Shown: piece after piece, positions 24,926-32,869 of the stretch
Position numbering within the stretch: the first letter of the stretch is position 1
Layout of the letters: every line of letters begins with the position of its first letter
Assembly (NCBI GenBank): GCA_023396215.1
Contig: JAEWWW010000015.1
Span: forward strand, 7,638-71,637
DNA length: 64,000 bases
Reading direction: 5' to 3'
Source: Bacillota bacterium
Lineage (GTDB): Bacteria; Bacillota; Clostridia; Oscillospirales; Ruminococcaceae
The notes under the pieces: generated by a model
What the model was told of the DNA's origin: nothing
What the model saw: the letters and a program-made list of their open reading frames with translations, nothing else
Databases searched by the model: none
Program-made: the position numbers and the translations under genes

Positions 24926-26091
24926 TGAATTATCAGGATATACTTTCCTCCAAGGTGACCGGTCTGAAGCCCTCGGGTATCCGCAGGTTTTTTGATATCG
25001 CCGCCGAAATGGAAAACGTAATCTCGCTGGGGGTTGGCGAGCCGGATTTTAAAACCCCCTATATCATTCGCCGCGCGGGCATCGATTCGCTGGAAAAAGG
25101 CCGCACATGGTATACCGCCAACGCGGGCCTGATGCCCCTCAAGCAGGAGATTTGCACCTATTTAAAGCGGCGCTTTGACCTTGCGTATCAGCCGAAAAAT
25201 CAGGTGCTGGTAACGGTGGGTGGCTCCGAGGCCATCGACCTCTGCGTCCGCGCCATCATCGACCAGGGGGACGAGGTGCTCATCCCCGAGCCCTCCTTTG
25301 TCTGCTACAGCCCCATCACCACCCTGACGGGCGGGGTGGCCAGACCCATTGCCACCAAGGCGGAAAACAGCTTTCGCCTGACGGCGCAGGAGCTGCGGGA
25401 GGCCATCACTCCCAAAACCAAGCTGCTGGTGCTGCCTTTCCCCAACAACCCCACCGGGGCGGTGATGCGCCGCGAGCACCTCGAAGAGATTGCGGAGGTG
25501 CTGCGGGGTACCAGCATCATGGTGCTTTCGGATGAAATCTACGCCGAGCTGACCTACGAGGGACGGCATGTTTCCTTTGCCTCTATCGACGGTATGTGGG
25601 AGCGCACCATCGTGGTCAACGGCTTTTCCAAGGCCTATGCCATGACCGGCTGGCGGCTGGGTTATGCCGCCGGGCCTGAGCCGATTATCGCCCAGATGAC
25701 CAAGATACATCAATACGCCATCATGTGCGCCCCCACCACCAGCCAGTATGCGGCGGTAGAGGCGCTTAAGGAAGGCTGCGATGCAGAGATAGAGCGGATG
25801 GCGGTGGAATACAACATGCGCCGGGGCCTGCTGGTGGATAGCCTTAACCGCATCGGGCTTCGCTGCTTTGACCCGCAGGGGGCGTTTTATGTCTTCCCCT
25901 CCATCAAATCCACCGGGCTGAGCTCAGAGGAGTTTTGTGAGCGGCTGCTTTACAGCCAGAAGGTAGCGGTTGTGCCGGGTACCGCCTTTGGCGACAGCGG
26001 GGAGGGCTATGTGCGCATCTCCTACTCCTACTCCATCGACCATATTGTGGAGGCTCTCAAGCGCATAGAGGCCTTCCTGAAAACCTTATAA
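24925..26091 (+). CDS. PLP-dependent class I/II aminotransferase
   Basis: A 388-residue cytosolic enzyme of the AspC/PatA group. The substrate Arg region (GVGEPDF), AGLMPLKQ, the LPFPNNPTGAVM loop, SDEIYAELTY and the PLP lysine Lys236 in NGFSKAYAMTGWRLGY are visible, and C-terminal RISYSYS carries the carboxylate-binding Arg. The TGATG junction with the Lrp gene shows translational coupling. The amino donor and acceptor cannot be fixed from sequence; aromatic or aspartate-type substrates are usual. An alternative GTG start lies one codon upstream. Confidence 0.88.
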   Translation: MNYQDILSSKVTGLKPSGIRRFFDIAAEMENVISLGVGEPDFKTPYIIRRAGIDSLEKGRTWYTANAGLMPLKQEICTYLKRRFDLAYQPKNQVLVTVGGSEAIDLCVRAIIDQGDEVLIPEPSFVCYSPITTLTGGVARPIATKAENSFRLTAQELREAITPKTKLLVLPFPNNPTGAVMRREHLEEIAEVLRGTSIMVLSDEIYAELTYEGRHVSFASIDGMWERTIVVNGFSKAYAMTGWRLGYAAGPEPIIAQMTKIHQYAIMCAPTTSQYAAVEALKEGCDAEIERMAVEYNMRRGLLVDSLNRIGLRCFDPQGAFYVFPSIKSTGLSSEEFCERLLYSQKVAVVPGTAFGDSGEGYVRISYSYSIDHIVEALKRIEAFLKTL

Positions 26092-26096
26092 CAGAG

Positions 26097-27248
26097 ATGA
26101 TGCAGTTGAAACCGGTATCGGTCATTGATACAGAAGACTACAGCCCCGACGCCATGTCCGGGGCTGTTGCCCGTCATTTTGAACAGTTGGGGCTGGATAG
26201 CCTCTTTGCGCCGGGGATGCGGGTGGTGCTCAAGCCCAACCTGCTGACCAACGCGAAGCCGGAGCAGGGTGTGACCACCCACCCGGCCCTGATGGGGGCG
26301 ATTATCCGGCGGCTGCAGGCGCTGGGGGTCAGCGATATCACCATTGCCGACAGCCCCGGCGGCCCCTTTACCCCCCAGCGGCTCAGGGCGGTTTATGCCG
26401 CCAGCGGCATGGCCCAGCTTGCCGAAAGCCATGGGGTGAAGGTGAGCCTCGCTACCGGCAGCACCCACCTCGCCGCCCCGCAAAGCGACCTCTGCACCGG
26501 GTTTGACATCATCGCCCCGGTGGCACAGGCCGATGTGGTGGTCAATATCTGCAAGCTGAAAACCCATGCCATGACCGGCCTTTCGGCGGGGGTGAAAAAC
26601 CTCTTTGGCTGCGTGCCGGGGTTGCAAAAGCCCGAGCTGCATTTTCGGTTCCCCGACCAGCGGGATTTTGGGTGCATGCTGGTGGACCTTTGCCAGACGG
26701 TGGCCCCGGTCGTGACCTTTGTGGACGCCGTCACCGCCATGGAGGGGGACGGCCCCTCGGGAGGCAGCCTGCGCCATGTGGGGCTCACCTTTGCCTCGCA
26801 GGATATCTACGGGCTGGATCTGCGGCTCTGCCAGCTCATCGGGCTTAGCCCCATGCAGGTGCCGATGATGCGCGCCGCCATCGAGAGGGAGCTCTGCCCT
26901 AGCGACCCGGAGCGGATTCCGCTGGCGGGAGATGTGGCGGCCTTTGCGCCCATCCCCGATTATCAGCAGCCCCGCTCCAAAAGTCTGGATTTTACAGGGC
27001 ATATTCCCGCTTTTTTGCGCCGCCCGGTGGGGGCGTTGGCCAAGCGGCTGGCGCCTCACCCCTGCATTCTGCGCAAAAGCTGCATCGGCTGCGGGCGGTG
27101 CGCCGAAAGCTGCCCCGCCCATGTCATCCAAATCACCGGCGGCAAGGCGGTCATCGACTACAGCGGCTGCATACGGTGCTACTGCTGCCACGAGATGTGC
27201 CCGGTGAAGGCGGTGGATATCAAGCGGCTGGGGCTGTTTGGCTGGTAG
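26097..27248 (+). CDS. DUF362 protein with C-terminal 2[4Fe-4S] ferredoxin domain
   Basis: A 383-residue protein. DUF362 (about 1-300; VVLKPNLLTNAKPEQGVTTHP, ICKLKTHAMTGLSAGVKNLFG) is followed by two [4Fe-4S] motifs: Cys329/332/335/339 (CIGCGRCAESC) and Cys358/361/364/368 (CIRCYCCHEMC). The family is common in anaerobes, and its reaction is unknown; a redox role is inferred from the clusters. It begins 6 bases after the aminotransferase stop, so it is in the same operon, although its ribosome site is weak. Confidence 0.85.
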   Translation: MMQLKPVSVIDTEDYSPDAMSGAVARHFEQLGLDSLFAPGMRVVLKPNLLTNAKPEQGVTTHPALMGAIIRRLQALGVSDITIADSPGGPFTPQRLRAVYAASGMAQLAESHGVKVSLATGSTHLAAPQSDLCTGFDIIAPVAQADVVVNICKLKTHAMTGLSAGVKNLFGCVPGLQKPELHFRFPDQRDFGCMLVDLCQTVAPVVTFVDAVTAMEGDGPSGGSLRHVGLTFASQDIYGLDLRLCQLIGLSPMQVPMMRAAIERELCPSDPERIPLAGDVAAFAPIPDYQQPRSKSLDFTGHIPAFLRRPVGALAKRLAPHPCILRKSCIGCGRCAESCPAHVIQITGGKAVIDYSGCIRCYCCHEMCPVKAVDIKRLGLFGW

Positions 27249-27331
27249 GTGCGTTTCAGGCCGCATGCGGCGGGCAAATGCCGGCTGATGGTTGTATACC
27301 GGCGCCTGCACAAGGGAAGGGAGTTGGAGCG

Positions 27332-28210
27332 ATGCCAAAAAGTGTAACGGTGGCTATCCCCGCAAAGATTAACCTGACGCTGGATATTGTGGGCAGGCGG
27401 GAGGACGGCTACCATTTTCTAAAGACGGTGATGCAATCGGTGGGGCTGTATGATACCGTTTCGGTTGCGCTGAATGACAGCGGACGCATCGGCGTGCGGT
27501 ACAGCCGCTCGGATATTCCCTCCGGGGAGGCGGGGCTTTGCCATCGGGCGGCGGCCGCCTTTTTTGCCTATACCGGCCTGCCGGTGCAGGGGGTGGAGAT
27601 TGCCGTGCAGTGCGATATCCCCACCGAAGGGGGGCTGGGCAGCGCCAGCGCCGACGCGGCGGGGGTGCTGGTGGGGCTTAACAGCCTCTGTCGTGCCGGG
27701 CTGCAGACCGAGGATCTCTGCCGGTTGGGGGTCACGCTGGGCGCGGACGTACCTTTTGGCATCGTGGGCGGCACCATGCTGGCCGAGGGAATCGGCGAGA
27801 TATTCACCCCCTTATCTCCTCTGCCCGACTGTGCCATTGTCATTGCAAAGCCCCCTTTGGGGGCAAAAACCGCCGAATGCTTCGCCGCTTATGACAGGAT
27901 GGGTTCGGATAAGATACCCCACACCCAGCGGCTGGTTGCCGCCCTCGAGAACGGGGCGCTGGCCGAGGCGGCCAATTGCCTCTGCAACGTGCTGGAGCAG
28001 GCTTGCCGGGCGCCGCAGGTGGAGCGGCTTAAGGCGCTGCTGCTGGAGCATGGCGCGCTGGGGGCCTCGATGAGCGGCAGCGGCACGTCGGTATTTGGGC
28101 TGTTTGAAAAAGCCCATCAGGCCCAGAAGGCAGCCGAAGCGCTGCGCCATCAGGCCGCCTTTGTAACGGTGGCCCACCCGGTGGCGGAGGGGGCACGTGT
28201 CCTCATATGA
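27332..28210 (+). CDS. ispE: 4-diphosphocytidyl-2-C-methyl-D-erythritol kinase
   Basis: A 292-residue GHMP kinase acting at the ATP-dependent step of the MEP isoprenoid pathway. It has the N-terminal substrate motif AKINLTLDIVGRREDGYH, the Gly-rich ATP loop PTEGGLGSASADAAGVL (family PxxAGLGGGSSDAA, so the loop is more divergent than usual), DVPFGIVGGTMLAEGIG, and the C-terminal MSGSGTSVFGLF. AAGGGAG precedes ATG 27332. It follows the DUF362 gene by 83 bases. Confidence 0.92.
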   Translation: MPKSVTVAIPAKINLTLDIVGRREDGYHFLKTVMQSVGLYDTVSVALNDSGRIGVRYSRSDIPSGEAGLCHRAAAAFFAYTGLPVQGVEIAVQCDIPTEGGLGSASADAAGVLVGLNSLCRAGLQTEDLCRLGVTLGADVPFGIVGGTMLAEGIGEIFTPLSPLPDCAIVIAKPPLGAKTAECFAAYDRMGSDKIPHTQRLVAALENGALAEAANCLCNVLEQACRAPQVERLKALLLEHGALGASMSGSGTSVFGLFEKAHQAQKAAEALRHQAAFVTVAHPVAEGARVLI

Positions 28211-28255
28211 GAGCCGCAGGCGGTGTGTACAGGCAATAAAACTTTAGAGGAATGG

Positions 28256-28261
28256 TATAAT
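28256..28261 (+). promoter_or_regulatory. Candidate -10 box for spoIIR
   Basis: TATAAT at 28256-28261 lies 55 bases before the gene. There is no sigma-A -35 box at the right distance. SpoIIR is made under sigma-F in Bacillus, but I could not match a clear sigma-F/G consensus here. Confidence 0.4.
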
Positions 28262-28316
28262 ATGGTAAACAACCGTCCATATTCCGGGTAGACACCCAGG
28301 AAAGGACGGTTTTGCT

Positions 28317-28991
28317 TTGCGTAGATTTGAGTTTACATTGTTGGCGGGGCTGATTTTGGCTCTGCTGATTACACCGCTTACCGGCTTTGCCCGGGATAGC
28401 GACCACCTGCGCCAGGGGGTTGTGCGGCTGCATATTCTGGCCAACTCCGACAGCAGGGACGACCAGCAGCTCAAGCTGGCGGTGCGGGATAAAATCCTTG
28501 CCGAAACCGACGGGCTGTTTTTATCGGCCCACAACGGCGGCGAGGCGCTGGAGGCTGCCCGCGACAACATGGATGAGATTGTGGCCATCGCCCAGCAGGA
28601 GCTTGCCGCCTGGGGGCGGTCCTATCAGGTGCGGGGGCAGGTCGCCCGCCTCTACTTCACCACCCGGGTATATGACGATGTAACGCTGCCCGCCGGGGAA
28701 TACGACGCGGTGCAACTGACCATCGGCGAGGGGAAGGGGAAGAACTGGTGGTGCGTGATGTACCCGCCCATGTGTATCCCGGCGGCGCTGGCTGACCAGA
28801 ACGAGCAGGCCCAGCCCCCCGAGGAGGCGGAGATACGCAACCTCAACGCCCGCCCTGCCTACAAGATGGGCTTTGCGGTGGTAGAGCTGGTGGAAAAAGC
28901 GGCCCGCTATCTGGCACAGGAGCAGGAGGAAAAACCTGTGGATAGCGATAAACTTGCTCTTGACTTTTTGGACAAACTGCAATATGATTAA
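28317..28991 (+). CDS. spoIIR: Stage II sporulation protein R
   Basis: A 224-residue secreted signalling protein. An N-terminal signal segment (FTLLAGLILALLITPLTGFA) is followed by the family core VVRLHILANSDSRDDQQLKLAVRDKIL and the C-terminal NWWCVMYPPMCIP region. In Bacillus it is exported from the forespore and triggers SpoIIGA to process pro-sigma-E in the mother cell. AAAGGACGG lies 8 bases before TTG 28317. It is good evidence for an endospore-forming lineage. The C-terminal tail (KPVDSDKLALDFLDKLQYD) is acidic. Confidence 0.92.
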   Translation: MRRFEFTLLAGLILALLITPLTGFARDSDHLRQGVVRLHILANSDSRDDQQLKLAVRDKILAETDGLFLSAHNGGEALEAARDNMDEIVAIAQQELAAWGRSYQVRGQVARLYFTTRVYDDVTLPAGEYDAVQLTIGEGKGKNWWCVMYPPMCIPAALADQNEQAQPPEEAEIRNLNARPAYKMGFAVVELVEKAARYLAQEQEEKPVDSDKLALDFLDKLQYD

Positions 28992-29003
28992 GACAGACAA
29001 ATG

Positions 29004-29097
29004 AATACGGGGTGCTGAGTGAGCTCGGCTGAGAGGAAATCCTACAGATATTTCTAACCCTTTAACCTGATCTGGATAATGCCAGCGTAGGAAAAAG
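29004..29097 (+). ncRNA. TPP riboswitch (THI element)
   Basis: The conserved THI pieces are in order: ATACGGGGTGCT near 29005-29016, GGCTGAGAGGAAA (29027-29040), and ACCCTTTAACCTGATCTGGA then GCCAGCGTAGGAA (29057-29093). It binds thiamine pyrophosphate, and the next structure is a terminator, so it is an OFF switch acting on transcription of thiT. Confidence 0.95.
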
Positions 29098-29112
29098 TGC
29101 TTTTGCCGTTTT

Positions 29113-29146
29113 CACCGTATGGATATCCATACGGTGTTTTATTTTT
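29113..29146 (+). terminator. Riboswitch expression-platform terminator
   Basis: The 24-base perfect palindrome 29113-29136 (arm CACCGTATGGAT) is followed by TTTTATTTTT. It lies between the aptamer and the thiT start. Confidence 0.9.
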
Positions 29147-29172
29147 GTCTGAAAACTAGAGGAGTGATTGTT

Positions 29173-29754
29173 ATGACACAAGCTAAAAAAACCCGCCGCA
29201 TGGTGGAGAGCGCACTGATGATCGCCATTGCCACCGTTCTTTCTCTGCCCATGCTTTCTATCACCGGTCCGTGGCTCAACGGCGGCTCGGTGACGCTGTT
29301 TTCGATGCTGCCCATCTGCCTCATCGCCTACAAATACGGCGTTAAGTGGGGGCTGTTCACCGGCTTTGTGCATGGGGCGCTGCAGCTGGTGATTGGCATG
29401 GACGGCCTGCGGGGCGTTTCGCTCATGACCTTTTTTGGTGCCATTGTGCTGGATTATCTGCTGGCCTACGGCGTGCTGGGGCTTGCAGGCTTGCTGCGGG
29501 GCAAGCTGAAAAGCGATGTGGCCGCCCTCACCATCGGGGCTTTCATCGCCACGGTGGCCCGTTTCGTCTGCCATTTTGTCTCCGGCTTTCTGCTGTGGGG
29601 CTCGCTGCTGGATGATGGCTTTGGCGCGGTCGCTTTCTCCTTTGGCTACAACATCGGCTATATGGGGCCCGAGATTATCATTACCACTGCGGGTGCGGCC
29701 ATCATGGGCGCGGTGCTGCTCAAGGCTACCCATGCGCTGGAAACAGCGGCCTAA
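29173..29754 (+). CDS. thiT: Thiamine ECF transporter S-component
   Basis: A 193-residue membrane protein with six predicted helices that binds thiamine for the energy-coupling-factor transporter. Residues that match the L. lactis ThiT pocket by pattern are Trp34, His134 and Trp142 in CHFVSGFLLWG, and Tyr159-Asn160 in GYNIGYMGPE. The Glu of the L. lactis site is Asp94 here. GGAGTGATTGTT precedes ATG 29173. Control by the TPP riboswitch directly upstream confirms the substrate. The ECF ATPases and T-component are elsewhere. Confidence 0.93.
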   Translation: MTQAKKTRRMVESALMIAIATVLSLPMLSITGPWLNGGSVTLFSMLPICLIAYKYGVKWGLFTGFVHGALQLVIGMDGLRGVSLMTFFGAIVLDYLLAYGVLGLAGLLRGKLKSDVAALTIGAFIATVARFVCHFVSGFLLWGSLLDDGFGAVAFSFGYNIGYMGPEIIITTAGAAIMGAVLLKATHALETAA

Positions 29755-29811
29755 AAGGCGGCGGCAGGCTTCTGGCTGCACGCTGGCCCAGTTACATCTG
29801 GCAAAAGGAAC

Positions 29812-29848
29812 AACAGGCGGGTTTCAGAGAGAAACCCGCCTGTTTTCT
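29812..29848 (+). terminator. Rho-independent terminator after thiT
   Basis: A 14-bp perfect stem (29812-29825 with 29831-29844; AACAGGCGGGTTTC) and 5-base loop, followed by TTCT. Confidence 0.85.
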
Positions 29849-30056
29849 CTAAACAGGGCACCGCACCATCGGTGGCGGGGCGACTGTTTTTTATCTGCAA
29901 GAGCGGACGGGCTGTTGACTATCCCGGCCGGCTCTGCTATAATGATTTTCGCATCTGCTGCATGGTTACGGCAGACTGCGATCCATACAACAAGGCAGGG
30001 TGTGGCGCGCTGTCGGCGCCTTTGCCGCTCCTGTAAAATGGGGCAAAACTGAATAT

Positions 30057-30147
30057 GGAGAGATACCCAAGTGGTCGAAGGGTCCGCACTCGAAATGCGG
30101 TAGCCGGTTTGCGCCGGGCAAGGGTTCGAATCCCTTTCTCTCCGCCA
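30057..30147 (+). tRNA. tRNA-Ser (anticodon CGA)
   Basis: 91 bases including encoded CCA. Acceptor GGAGAGA (30057-30063) pairs with TCTCTCC (30137-30143). The anticodon stem-loop CCGCA-CTCGAAA-TGCGG gives CGA. A long variable arm and GGTTCGAATCC T-arm are present, as in class II serine tRNAs. Confidence 0.95.
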
Positions 30148-30188
30148 AATAAAAAGCACCTCGCAAGGGGTGTTTTTTATTTGGCGGA
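30141..30188 (+). repeat. Cruciform repeat fused to the tRNA-Ser 3' end, copy 1
   Basis: TCCGCCAAATAAAAA (30141-30155, beginning inside the tRNA acceptor) is perfectly complementary to TTTTTATTTGGCGGA (30174-30188), around a CACC/GGGTG core. It doubles as a terminator. A very similar core (AAATAAAAA-CACCCC-loop-GGGGTG-TTTTTTATTT) recurs at 39708-39747 near the other tRNA-Ser, with shared flanking bases (CTGCGGG...TATCCG) in both. Confidence 0.7.
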
Positions 30189-30462
30189 GACTCACCTGCG
30201 GGTGGGGTATCCGTTCACTGCATTTTACGCAGTTCACTCGACGTGCGGTAGGAACCTACGGTTCCCCCACACACGCCCCCTCCCTTCCGGTGGGAAAGAG
30301 TACGCGGAAATATCTGTTTTCGCCAATGGCTTCACCAGCTTGAAGCTGGATAGAGACGCGCTCTTAGCCTTGTACAAAGGACACGTTTTTCTGCCCGCGT
30401 TTCAGGGCTGAATCCGAATTTGCCTATAGCTTTATGGGCTTTTCTATTTTCGGGAGGCTTGT
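30189..30462. other. Region downstream of tRNA-Ser, no gene recognised
   Basis: About 275 bases. The first part shares CTGCGGG-N-GGG-TATCCG with the sequence after 39747. Later it holds a hairpin GGAACC/GGTTCC around 30251-30264. A short frame ending ...LYKGHVFLPAFQG at 30411 runs out of the tRNA and is not credible. It may be the remains of an integrated element. Confidence 0.3.
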
Positions 30463-31054
30463 ATGATTATTCAGATTGATGTTTTTATTTGCCTCACAGC
30501 ATTCTACGCCGCTTACTTTGCCAAGCAGCTTCTTCTGCGCAGGCAGGGTATTCGCACCGACCGCCTGGCGAAAGGGATCAAGCCCCGGCGTACCCGGGCC
30601 ATTGAAACCTTGCTGCCGGCCGCCACCTACGGTACGGCGGTCATTCAGTTTGCCGGCGTTTTTTTCACCGAATATATGGGGGCCGGTGGCCCTGCCCCGC
30701 CCGCTTCGCATTGCAGGCAATGTGGCGGCGGCTCTGGGTGTGGTGTTCTTTGTTCTGGCGGTTATCACCATGCGGGATAGCTGGCGGGCCGGTGTGGATG
30801 AAAGCCAGAAAACCGCCATGGTAACCAGAGGCGTCTACCGCTTCAGCCGAAACCCTGCCTTCGTCGGCTTCGATCTGCTTTACATCGGCACCTTTCTGGC
30901 GCTGCCCAATCTGGTGATGCTGGCAGCAGGAGCGGCGGCCATTGTGCTGCTGCACCTTCAGATTTTGGAGGAGGAGCAGTTCCTTCCCTATGCTTTCGGT
31001 GACGACTATCCGCAATATAAGGCTCAAACGCCCCGATACCTTTTGTTTTTCTAA
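30463..31054 (+). pseudogene. Isoprenylcysteine carboxyl methyltransferase-like membrane protein, frameshifted
   Basis: The 5' part in one frame gives MIIQIDVFICLTAFYAAYFAKQLL...IQFAGVFFTEYMG. The protein continues in the +1 frame as PVALPRPLRIAGNVAAALGVVFFVLAVITMRDSWRAG, TRGVYRFSRNPAFVGFDLLYIG and LEEEQFLPYAFGDDYPQYKAQTPRY. The last pieces are the ICMT/PEMT-type SAM-binding motifs (RNPxF/Y and EExFL...YxxY). The joint lies at about 30676-30700, in a G/C-rich run. It is either a genuine frameshift or a one-base assembly error. Intact it would be about 195 residues with several membrane helices. Start ATG 30463 follows GGGAGG. Confidence 0.7.
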
Positions 31055-31242
31055 GCGTTGTAATACCGACACAGGCCCCCATAATGCCGCTTGGGTTCAG
31101 GTAAATAATGCAGCCAAAACATGAATAAATATGCATATATAAACGTGGGCATGCTTTGGCGGAGAGAGAATGCGCCTCACCCCGTCTCCGCCCGGCTGGG
31201 CAGCCAAGCGACGTTGGTAAATGGCGCAACCCCCCAAGGATA

Positions 31243-31271
31243 TTGAAAAAGCAGAAAAGGTATGCTATTCT
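31243..31271 (+). promoter_or_regulatory. Extended -10 promoter of the MFS exporter transcript
   Basis: TTGAAA (31243-31248), a 17-base spacer and TATTCT (31266-31271) with the extended TG motif at 31263-31264. It lies about 220 bases before the exporter start, which leaves room for the leader described next. Confidence 0.6.
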
Positions 31272-31300
31272 TGTGGTACTCTAAGAAACGAGGCGCTTTT

Positions 31301-31321
31301 ATGCAGTCTGCATTCCTGTAA
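31301..31321 (+). CDS. Six-codon leader peptide MQSAFL
   Basis: ATG CAG TCT GCA TTC CTG TAA encodes MQSAFL. GAGG lies about 7 bases upstream, at a normal distance. It sits about 25-30 bases after the predicted transcription start and 118 bases before an intrinsic terminator that precedes the MFS exporter. The arrangement is that of antibiotic-induced leader peptides, where a ribosome stalled on the leader prevents the terminator from forming. The function is inferred from layout only. Confidence 0.5.
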   Translation: MQSAFL

Positions 31322-31438
31322 ATTTGTTTTTGGCATGGTTGGCCCTCTTTGGGGGCTTGTTTGTTGTGCTAAAAGACAGAGTTTTGCAGGGATATATGCT
31401 GCCTTAGCCATTCCCCTTGTAAAATGACGCCTTTTTGC
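31322..31438 (+). other. Leader region between the short peptide and the attenuator
   Basis: About 117 bases containing GGC/GCC-rich short complementarities (for example GGCATGGTTGGCCC, 31332-31345) that could form alternative pairings with the terminator arm. No larger gene is credible: the frame that crosses it starts inside the promoter. Confidence 0.4.
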
Positions 31439-31478
31439 ACGGACACCGCTTATTTGCGCTGTCCGTTTATTTTATTTA
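31439..31478 (+). terminator. Attenuator-type terminator before the MFS exporter
   Basis: ACGGACA (31439-31445) pairs with TGTCCGT (31460-31466); CGC/GCG extends the stem beyond one mismatch. It is followed by TTATTTTATTT. It lies 27 bases before the exporter start on the same transcript, so it is likely a regulated terminator. Confidence 0.7.
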
Positions 31479-31492
31479 TGAGGAGATTTGTA

Positions 31493-32722
31493 ATGGATAG
31501 AAGCTGGAAAAAACAATTTGCCACCATCTATGCCGGGCAGGCTTTTTCGCTGCTGGGCTCTGCCGCCGTGCAGTTCGCGGTCATCTGGTGGATGACGATA
31601 CAAACCGAATCCGCCATCACCCTGACCATTGCGACGGTCATCACATTCATACCAAACATGATCATAGGCCCCTTTGCGGGGGTGTGGATTGACCGCTACA
31701 ACCGCCGCACCGTTATGATTGCCGCTGACGGGCTGGTGGCGCTGAGCAGCGTCATTTTGGGGGCCGCCTTCCTGCTGGTGGAAACCCCGCCGGTGTGGTT
31801 TCTCTATATCATCCTCTTTCTGCGGGGGTTGGGCAACACCTTTCACGGGCCGGCCATGCAGGCCGCTATCCCCATGTTGGTGCCAACCGAAATGCTCACC
31901 AAGGCAGGGGGCTGGGGCAACCTTATCAACTCCATTTCCGCTATGCTTGGCCCGGTTCTCGGCGCGGCGCTGATGACCATGATGCCGGTTGCCGGTATTA
32001 TGCTGATTGATATCTTCGGCGCTTTGTTCGCCATTGTCTGCCTGCTGTTTGTCAAAATCCCCGATATCCCGCGCACTGGGGAGAAGCTGCATGTGCTAAC
32101 GGATATGAAGGACGGTCTGCGGGTTATGCGCACCAACAAGCCCCTGATGGCGGTGTTTGGCCCCATGATGCTGATGACCATTCTCTATATGCCGCTGGGG
32201 TCTTTGTTCCCCCTGCTGGTGCGTACCCACTTCATGGGGGAGGCCTGGCACTGCAGCGTTGTTGAGTTCACATTCGCCGCCGGGCTGCTGGTTTCGTCCA
32301 CCGTTATGGGGGTTTCGGGAGGCATGAAAAACCGCTTTCTCATGGCGTCGCTGTCCATCGGACTGTTGGGCGCCGCCACCCTTGTGAGCGGGGCGCTGCC
32401 GGTCAGCGGCTTTTGGATTTTCGCCGTATGCTGCTTTTTTATGGGGGCTACCGGCACCTTCATCAATGTGCCAATCATGGCCTATGTGCAGGAGAGCGTT
32501 CCGCCCGAGATGATGGGCAAGGTGTTTTCTCTGATGATGACCGTCATGACGCTGGCCATGCCGATTGGCCTGCTGCTGGCCGGGCCGGTCAGCGAGGCGG
32601 TGGGGGTAGACCGCTGGTTTTTCTGGTCGGGCGTCGCCCTGATTGTCAACGGCATCCTCTGCCGCGTCTTTACCAAGCCCTATGATGCGCTCACCATGCG
32701 CCTCGAGGCCGTGCAGAAATAA
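31493..32722 (+). CDS. MFS drug exporter (DHA3/Mef-like)
   Basis: A 409-residue transporter with 12 predicted membrane helices. It starts MDRSWKKQFATIYAGQAFSLLGSAAVQFAVIWW, has the MFS loop 2-3 motif GVWIDRYNRRTVMI and the helix-4 segment LFLRGLGNTFHGPAMQAAIPMLV. This resembles the Mef/MdrT-like DHA3 drug-proton antiporters, many of which export macrolides. ATG 31493 follows AGGAG. The leader peptide and attenuator upstream support an antibiotic-inducible role. Actual substrates are unknown. Confidence 0.85.
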   Translation: MDRSWKKQFATIYAGQAFSLLGSAAVQFAVIWWMTIQTESAITLTIATVITFIPNMIIGPFAGVWIDRYNRRTVMIAADGLVALSSVILGAAFLLVETPPVWFLYIILFLRGLGNTFHGPAMQAAIPMLVPTEMLTKAGGWGNLINSISAMLGPVLGAALMTMMPVAGIMLIDIFGALFAIVCLLFVKIPDIPRTGEKLHVLTDMKDGLRVMRTNKPLMAVFGPMMLMTILYMPLGSLFPLLVRTHFMGEAWHCSVVEFTFAAGLLVSSTVMGVSGGMKNRFLMASLSIGLLGAATLVSGALPVSGFWIFAVCCFFMGATGTFINVPIMAYVQESVPPEMMGKVFSLMMTVMTLAMPIGLLLAGPVSEAVGVDRWFFWSGVALIVNGILCRVFTKPYDALTMRLEAVQK

Positions 32723-32798
32723 TCCCTTTGACATCCCGATACAGGCGTGGGGGAGAGGGTGATTTCTCCATCTTCCCTAAACCTGCCTATCCACAGAA

Positions 32799-32835
32799 AC
32801 CCTGACATGCGTTTGTCAGGGTTTTGTGTTATACT
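32799..32835 (+). promoter_or_regulatory. Palindromic operator and -10 box before the WYL regulator
   Basis: ACCCTGACA-N6-TGTCAGGGT is a perfect 9-bp inverted repeat (about 32799-32822) whose core TGACA-N6-TGTCA recurs before the zinc-ribbon gene at 33773-33788. TATACT (32830-32835) lies 11 bases beyond the right half-site. The palindrome followed by TTTTGTGTT could also terminate the upstream MFS transcript. The shared core argues for a regulator site. Confidence 0.6.
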
Positions 32836-32869
32836 GAAGCTATCTCAAGAACGGCGGGAGGTGGGCCCC

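Noticed and set aside
28214..28262. A sigma-F/G promoter before spoIIR
   Set aside because: I could not match both boxes at the proper distance; only TATAAT is clear.
30055..30411. A 118-codon frame starting in the tRNA-Ser gene
   Set aside because: It reads through the tRNA and its terminator; not a gene.
31221..31427. A 68-codon frame before the MFS exporter (MAQPPKDIEKAEKV...)
   Set aside because: It starts inside the promoter, lacks a ribosome site and would be out of keeping with the leader peptide; no family.
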